In this document: piece after piece, positions 13,912-18,272 of the stretch
Layout: the number at the start of each line of letters is the position of its first letter
Numbering within the stretch: position 1 is the first letter of the stretch
Origin: JBBQYA01 sp038209155
GTDB taxonomy: Bacteria > Bacteroidota > Bacteroidia > Sphingobacteriales > Sphingobacteriaceae
NCBI GenBank assembly: GCA_038209155.1
Contig: JBBQYA010000062.1
Span: 1 to 18,272 of the forward strand
Length of the DNA stretch: 18,272 nucleotides
Direction: 5' to 3'
The notes under the pieces: generated by a model
The model's database searches: none
Seen by the model: only the letters and a program-made list of their open reading frames with translations
Told to the model about the DNA's origin: nothing
Position numbers and translations under genes: made by a program

Positions 13912-15357
13912 ATGCTTTATAAAAAATCGATGGACGTGTTGATGCGCGAATCGAAGGATGAAACGGGTCTTAAACGGACTTTAACTGCAACGAATCTAGT
14001 TATGCTGGGTGTGGGAGCCATAATTGGAGCTGGAATTTTCGTACTTACTGGTGCAGCTGCTTCCTTACATGCTGGGCCTGCAGTAGTTTTATCGTTTGTA
14101 GCTGCTGGTATCGCTTGTGCTTTTGCTGGTTTGTGTTATTCAGAATTTGCTTCTATGATTCCGATTTCTGGATCGGCTTACACCTATGCTTATGCTACTT
14201 TAGGTGAATTTATTGCATGGATTATAGGTTGGGATTTAATTTTGGAATATTTATTTGGTGCAGCTACAGTTGCTGTAGGCTGGAGCGGATATGTAGTAAG
14301 TTTTCTAGCCGATTTTGGTCTTCAAATACCGACGAATCTTTCGACTTCGCCTTTTATTTATGATAATGCAACAAGCAATTTCACCAGAACAGGAGCTTTG
14401 TTGAATTTTCCAGCCATGTTCATTATTGCCATGATGACTACTTTGCTGGTAATCGGAATTAGTGAATCTGCGAAGTTTAATAATGTGATCGTGATCGTAA
14501 AAGTGATTGTGATTCTTTTATTTATTGGTTTTGGTTTTAGTTATATAGATACTAATAACTGGGTTCCATTTATTCCTGAAAACACTGGAGTGAATGGACA
14601 ATTCGGGATTAGTGGAATTATGCGTGGTGCTGCTGTTATTTTCTTTGCTTACATCGGTTTTGATGCAGTTTCTACTGCCGCACAGGAAGCGGTAAATCCG
14701 CAAAGAGATATGCCAAAAGGTATGCTGGGTTCTTTGGCAGTCTGTACTATTCTGTATATTTTAGTGGGTTTGGTCATGACCGGAATTGTTCCTTATAAGC
14801 AATTGAATGATCCTGCTCCTATTGCAATTGCAATTAATGCTGCTGGCGATGGTTTAGCTTGGCTTCGAACTCCAATTAAAATTGGTGCCATTGCAGGTTT
14901 GAGTTCTGTGATTTTGGTTATGCTTTTAGGTCAGCCAAGAATATTTTATGCAATGAGTAAAGATGGATTATTGCCTGCTTCTTTTAGCAAAATTCATCCA
15001 AAATATAAAACTCCGTATATTACAACTATCATTACTGGTTGTGTTGCTATGGTAGTAGCTGGTTTATTTCCAATTGGTTTATTGGGCGAGTTGGTAAGTA
15101 TTGGAACTTTACTAGCCTTTGTAATTGTTTGCGGTGGAATTTTGGTTTTACGCTATACTAGTCCAGAATTAGTTCGCCCTTTTAAAACTCCATTATTTCC
15201 ATTTGTACCTATTATGGGAATGCTAACTTCTTTATATTTAATGGCCAATTTGCCTTGGCATACTTGGGAACGTCTAATAATTTGGATGGCTTTAGGAATT
15301 GTTATTTATTTCGCATATAGCAAACATCACAGCAAAGTGAGAAAAGGTCTGCAATAA
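13912..15357 (+). CDS. APC-superfamily amino acid permease (cationic amino acid transporter type)
   Basis: 481 residues with about 12 membrane helices. After a short cytoplasmic start, helix 1 carries the broken-helix substrate motif GVGAIIGAGIFVLTG (33-47). It is followed by CYSEFASMIPISGSAYTY (75-92) and the helix-3 region WDLILEYLFGAATVAVGW. Further conserved parts are FFAYIGFDAVSTAAQEAVNPQRDMP and GQPRIFYAMSKDGLLP. These match the bacterial CAT-like group (YfnA/GkApcT relatives), which import amino acids in symport with protons; the exact substrate cannot be read from the sequence. The ATG at 13912 follows an A/T-rich leader without a Shine-Dalgarno site. It is a single-gene unit between its own promoter and a terminator. 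Confidence 0.92.
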   Translation: MLYKKSMDVLMRESKDETGLKRTLTATNLVMLGVGAIIGAGIFVLTGAAASLHAGPAVVLSFVAAGIACAFAGLCYSEFASMIPISGSAYTYAYATLGEFIAWIIGWDLILEYLFGAATVAVGWSGYVVSFLADFGLQIPTNLSTSPFIYDNATSNFTRTGALLNFPAMFIIAMMTTLLVIGISESAKFNNVIVIVKVIVILLFIGFGFSYIDTNNWVPFIPENTGVNGQFGISGIMRGAAVIFFAYIGFDAVSTAAQEAVNPQRDMPKGMLGSLAVCTILYILVGLVMTGIVPYKQLNDPAPIAIAINAAGDGLAWLRTPIKIGAIAGLSSVILVMLLGQPRIFYAMSKDGLLPASFSKIHPKYKTPYITTIITGCVAMVVAGLFPIGLLGELVSIGTLLAFVIVCGGILVLRYTSPELVRPFKTPLFPFVPIMGMLTSLYLMANLPWHTWERLIIWMALGIVIYFAYSKHHSKVRKGLQ

Positions 15358-15378
15358 CAATTATGTAGATTAACTTAT

Positions 15379-15413
15379 AAAACCCGTTTGGCAATTATGC
15401 TGAGGGGGTTTTT
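15379..15413 (+). terminator. Probable Rho-independent terminator after the permease
   Basis: AAAACCC (15379-15385) pairs with GGGTTTT (15406-15412) around a 20-nt loop. The T-run is short and interrupted by G (TTTTTGTTTTA), so it is weaker than the others here. Confidence 0.65.
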
Positions 15414-15492
15414 GTTTTATTTAAAAGTTAAAGAAAAAATTTCTTTCATGAAAGAGTCTGTTTTCTCTATGCTTTTGTAAACGTTAAGCGAT

Positions 15493-15500
15493 TATCTTTG
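15493..15500 (+). promoter_or_regulatory. Promoter -7 box of the MFS gene
   Basis: TATCTTTG matches TAnnTTTG. A TTTTG ends 15 nt upstream (15473-15477), slightly short spacing. Only four bases (CCAA) separate the box from the ATG, so transcription should begin at or within a base or two of the start codon. Confidence 0.65.
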
Positions 15501-15504
15501 CCAA

Positions 15505-16701
15505 ATGTTTAAAAACAAAACATTGTTGGTTTTGGCATTGGTAATGGTGATCAATGCACTCGGTTTCGGTATTATTATTCCTTTAATTTATCCATTTGCA
15601 AAGCAATTCGGTATCGGACCTCAAGGTATTGGATTTCTAATTGCAAGTTTTTCTATAGCACAATTTATAGCTACACCCATTTTAGGAAGTCTTTCCGACA
15701 AATATGGAAGAAGACCTGTTTTAGTTATTTGTCTAATGGGAACTGCTGTTTCTTTTTTAGTTTTTGCGTCTGCTATTAATGCTGCTATGCTTTTTGCTGC
15801 AAGAATTTTGGATGGTATCACAGGTGGAAGTATTTCTGTAGCTCAGGCCGTAATTGCAGACAGCACTAGTCCAGCAGAACGAGCAAAAGCATTTGGACTG
15901 CTTGGCGCATCTTTTAGTTTTGGATTTTTAATTGGACCAGCAATAGGAGGTTTACTTAGCACCATAAATATGGCAGCTCCTTTTTATTTTGCAGCAGCAT
16001 TAGCAGCCTTGGGTGCTTTTATCACTTGGTTTTTCTTAAAAGAATCTAATAAAAGAGTTGGAGATGTTTCCAAAGTACCTTTTAAAATTGTGAATTTTAA
16101 AGAATTAATAGAAACCTTAAAAAAACCAGTAGTAGGCATTCTTATGGCAACAGGATTTTTGCTTGCTTGTGCTCAATTCTGCATGATTGTAGGATTTCAG
16201 ACCTATAATTTCGATGTTCTAAAATTAAATCCAAAGGAGATCGGATTATTTTTTGCGGGTTTTGCTTTGACTGGTATCATTATGCAATTGGGATTAATTA
16301 GGGTGATTACAACTATTTTTCCTTCCAAAATTAAAATTTTGTATATCTCATTACCGATTTCCTCATTAGCATTATTAGCTGTTGCATTTACAGATTCTTT
16401 TATTCCATTTCTTTGTTGCATAGTAGTTTACGGATTATTTATTGCATTAAGAGACCCCATGCTCAATTCTTTATTAACAGAAACTTCCAAAGATGAAGAA
16501 CAAGGTAAATTGTTAGGTATAAACCAATCTTTTCTATCTATTGGACAAATAGTAGGTCCGTTAGTTGCTGGGGTAATAGCTTCCCGTTCTGTTCACGCTA
16601 TTTTTGTTGCATCAGCTACCTTTATTTTATTTGCCATAGTTGTATTGAGCCGATTAGGATTTCATACAAAACCAGTTTCAGAATCATCTATTTTAATATA
16701 A
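15505..16701 (+). CDS. MFS transporter, DHA1 (TetA/Bcr-like) drug or metabolite exporter
   Basis: 398 residues with 12 predicted membrane helices. Motif A GSLSDKYGRRPV (61-72) follows helix 2, the motif B region is FAARILDGITGG (97-108), and motif C GFLIGPAIGG (140-149) marks an antiporter of the drug:H+ type. TSPAERAKAFGLLGASFSFG is typical of the tetracycline-efflux-like branch. The substrate cannot be deduced and resistance should not be assumed. The ATG lies four bases after the -7 box, so the mRNA is probably leaderless. The stop at 16699-16701 is followed after 6 nt by the MarC-family gene, so the two are likely co-transcribed. Confidence 0.92.
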   Translation: MFKNKTLLVLALVMVINALGFGIIIPLIYPFAKQFGIGPQGIGFLIASFSIAQFIATPILGSLSDKYGRRPVLVICLMGTAVSFLVFASAINAAMLFAARILDGITGGSISVAQAVIADSTSPAERAKAFGLLGASFSFGFLIGPAIGGLLSTINMAAPFYFAAALAALGAFITWFFLKESNKRVGDVSKVPFKIVNFKELIETLKKPVVGILMATGFLLACAQFCMIVGFQTYNFDVLKLNPKEIGLFFAGFALTGIIMQLGLIRVITTIFPSKIKILYISLPISSLALLAVAFTDSFIPFLCCIVVYGLFIALRDPMLNSLLTETSKDEEQGKLLGINQSFLSIGQIVGPLVAGVIASRSVHAIFVASATFILFAIVVLSRLGFHTKPVSESSILI

Positions 16702-16707
16702 AAAAAT

Positions 16708-17274
16708 ATGAACTTTTCTTTTAAAGAAATATTATCAATTACTATGATCCTGTTTGCGATTATTGATATTTTGGGAGCCATTCCAGTTATTATTCAATTG
16801 CGACAGAAAGCTGGTAAAATAGAATCAGAACAAGCCTCCATTACTTCTTTATTTTTGATGGTTGTATTTTTATTTATTGGAGAACAAATGCTTTCTGTAA
16901 TAGGAATAGATGTAGCATCATTTGCAATTGCTGGCTCCATTGTGATTTTCTTTATTGCGATGGAAATGGTTTTAGGAATAAATTTATTCAAAGAAGAAAT
17001 GCCCGAAACAGTTTCTATCGTTCCATTAGCTTTTCCACTTATTGCTGGTGCAGGTACGATGACGACTTTATTGTCGCTGAAATCTGAGTACGCAACCGAA
17101 AATATCATCGTTGGAATCATCATTAACACCATTTTTGTGTATGCAGTATTGAAAAATGTTCAACGTTTAGAAGCTTTATTTGGTCGAACAGGAATCAATA
17201 TTATTAGAAAAACGTTTGGTGTTATTTTATTAGCAATCGCTATTAAATTATTCAGGTCGAATACCGGTTTTTAG
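16708..17274 (+). CDS. MarC-family integral membrane protein
   Basis: 188 residues with about six membrane helices. Family features are the N-terminal ILFAIIDILGAIPVIIQL, the central FFIAMEMVLGINLF and PLAFPLIAGAGTMTTLLSL, and a C-terminal RKTFGVILLAIAIKLF. The MarC family (UPF0056) is widespread, and its transport substrate, if any, is unsettled; despite the name, a drug-resistance role has not held up for E. coli MarC as far as I know. It starts 6 nt after the MFS gene with an A-rich spacer and no Shine-Dalgarno site, so it is the second gene of a two-gene unit. No clear terminator follows; the region downstream is a repeat cluster. Confidence 0.93.
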   Translation: MNFSFKEILSITMILFAIIDILGAIPVIIQLRQKAGKIESEQASITSLFLMVVFLFIGEQMLSVIGIDVASFAIAGSIVIFFIAMEMVLGINLFKEEMPETVSIVPLAFPLIAGAGTMTTLLSLKSEYATENIIVGIIINTIFVYAVLKNVQRLEALFGRTGINIIRKTFGVILLAIAIKLFRSNTGF

Positions 17275-17327
17275 AATTTTGTTTTGGAAAATAGATAAAT
17301 ACAAATTGATTTTTTTTAAAATTCTAA
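17271..17327. repeat. 10-bp inverted repeat at the marC end / repeat-cluster junction
   Basis: TTAGAATTTT (17271-17280, including the stop codon of the MarC-family gene) is the exact reverse complement of AAAATTCTAA (17318-17327). The loop is 37 nt and no T-run follows, so it is not a convincing terminator. Confidence 0.4.
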
Positions 17328-17370
17328 CGCAAGGTTTACAATGGATGCGCAAGGTTCGCAAAGAAAAAAT
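17318..17370 (-). repeat. Inverted fragment of the composite repeat
   Basis: Read on the minus strand it gives TTTTTTCTTTGCGAACC, CTTGCGCATCC, CCTTGCGTTA and AATTTT in order. This is the core of the module at 4966, 5227 and 17882, here in opposite orientation. Confidence 0.65.
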
Positions 17371-17434
17371 CGAAGTTCTATTATTCTGTTTTTAGTGAAG
17401 TGCAAACATATTATGACGGGGAGGCAAAACCGAA

Positions 17435-17880
17435 TGAGATTCTTCGTTGCACTCAGAAAAGCAAAAGAAAAGATTCTTAGCTAGGTTAACAACGACAGGA
17501 GGGAAGAAAATCCTTCGTAGGGTTATTGGGTGAGATTCTTTGTTGCACTCAGAAAAGCAAAGGGGTTTTTTAGCATAAAAAGAAGGTGATTCTCAGCATT
17601 GGGTTTGATTGAAGTGCAGGGTGAGATTCTTCGTTGCACTCAGAAAAGCAAGGGAAGAAATTCTTAGCTATGTTAAGAATGACAAAAGGGAAGAAATCCT
17701 ACGTTGGGTTATTGGGTGAGATTCTTCGTTGCACTCAGAAAAGCAACGGAAGAAATTCTTAGCTAGGTTAAGAATGACAAAAGGGAAGAAATCCTTCGTT
17801 GGGTTATTAGGTGAGATTCTTCGTTGTACTCAGAAAAGCAAAGAAAGAGATTCGTAGCTAGGGTGAGAATGACAAAAGCA
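17435..17880 (+). repeat. Tandem array, about 95-bp period, of hairpin elements
   Basis: Units begin TGAGATTCTTCGTTGCACTC at 17435, 17531, 17622, 17717 and 17812, spaced 96, 91, 95 and 95 nt. Most units contain three related sub-blocks starting GATTCTTCG, AATTCTTAG and AATCCTTCG. The middle one forms a perfect hairpin, ATTCTTA-(7 nt)-TAAGAAT, for example 17660-17680 and 17755-17775. Intervening DNA is conserved between units, so it is not a CRISPR. No coding potential. Confidence 0.88.
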
Positions 17881-17881
17881 T

Positions 17882-18024
17882 ACTATTTAACGAATTCATA
17901 TTAAATGACTTTGCGCTCTTAATTTTTTTTTTTCTTGCGCACCTTGCGAAACCTTTTGCGCTCCTTGCGTTTATTTTTATAGACTTTTTGTTAAAAAATT
18001 CTGGGGATTTGCCGTTCGGTTGGG
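17882..18024 (+). repeat. Composite dispersed repeat, copy M3
   Basis: Blocks in order: ACTATTTAA-GAAT, ATTAAATGACTTTGCGCTC, T-run, CCTTGCGAAACC, TTTGCGCTCCTTGCG, GACTTTTTGTTAAAAAA, TTTGCCGTTCGGT. It is followed at once by a GATTCTTCGCTGCGCTC hairpin element, as in the other copies. It shares the upstream ACTATTTAA block with M2 but has lost the AAAGT after the first block. Confidence 0.85.
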
Positions 18025-18272
18025 TGAGATTCTTCGCTGCGCTCTGAATGATAAGGAGGAAGAGATTCTTCGCATGGTAAATATTGACGAGGAGGGTGAG
18101 ATTCTTCGATTGAACTCTGAAATGACGAGGAGGGTGAGATTCTTCGTTGCACTCAGAAAAGCAAGGGGTTTTTCAACATAAAAAGAAGGTGATTCTCAGC
18201 ATTGGGTTTGATTGAAGTGAAGGGTGAGATTCTTCGTTGCACTCAGAATGACAAGGAAGCTGCGCTCAGAAT
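18025..18272 (+). repeat. Further hairpin-element units, running off the window
   Basis: Units start at 18025, 18097, 18135 and 18225, with an extra half-unit near 18059. The block 18135-18248 is a near copy of 17531-17645, with about four substitutions and one indel over 115 nt. The cluster continues past the right edge (final AGCTGCGCTCAGAAT). Confidence 0.85.

Noticed and set aside
15505..16701. Specific tetracycline resistance determinant
   Set aside because: The motifs place it in the DHA1 group, but nothing fixes the substrate; most such chromosomal genes are not resistance genes.
17271..17327. Terminator of the MFS-marC unit
   Set aside because: The 10-bp arms are AT-only apart from one C/G pair, the loop is 37 nt and no T-run follows the right arm.
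17435..18272. CRISPR array
   Set aside because: The sequence between repeat starts is itself conserved, spacing is about 95 nt and variable, and no cas gene is present.

Overview
The window reads as a chromosomal segment of an AT-rich member of the Bacteroidota. Four things point there: a C-terminal type IX secretion (T9SS) sorting domain, promoters of the TTTG-N15/20-TAnnTTTG class, A-rich leaders without Shine-Dalgarno sites on nearly every gene, and a Flavobacterium-type membrane pyrophosphatase. I cannot place it below phylum from the sequence alone.

Layout. (1) 1-4933: the 3' part of a very large secreted beta-repeat surface protein. Its reading frame is open back to the left edge, so the gene starts outside the window. 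(2) 4934-5650: no gene; a cluster of dispersed repeats made of a 'TTTGCGCTC / CCTTGCGAACC' module followed by 'GATTCTTCG...AGAAT' hairpin elements. (3) 5679-6872: the ribosomal operon rpsF-rpsR-rplI with promoter, 5' hairpin and terminator. It carries the only convincing Shine-Dalgarno sites in the window. (4) 6915-7592: mtgA, a peptidoglycan glycosyltransferase. It converges on and overlaps a minus-strand three-gene set (10229 down to 7589): a membrane 4Fe-4S protein, a CCG-domain Fe-S protein and a small conserved protein of unknown function. The first two look like a split version of membrane electron-transfer oxidoreductases that pass electrons to or from quinones. (5) 10370-10600: tRNA-Phe(GAA) with promoter and terminator. 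(6) 10898-13279: hppA, a proton-pumping membrane pyrophosphatase, as a single-gene unit. (7) 13280-13911: very AT-rich intergenic DNA ending in a promoter embedded in an inverted repeat. (8) 13912-15357: an APC-family amino acid permease with its own terminator. (9) 15493-17274: a probably leaderless MFS exporter gene followed at 6 nt by a MarC-family membrane protein gene. (10) 17275-18272: no gene; a second, larger repeat cluster with a roughly 95-bp tandem array and a further copy of the module seen near 5 kb.

Most genes are housekeeping (translation, cell wall, energy conservation, transport) and do not form one pathway. I found no CRISPR array, toxin-antitoxin pair, prophage or defence island. 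The points most worth following are the Shine-Dalgarno sites in the operon for bS6 and bS18 (the proteins that help hide the anti-Shine-Dalgarno in this phylum), the relocated gate glutamate in the pyrophosphatase, the split electron-transfer module with its unassigned third gene, and the nested repeat families.
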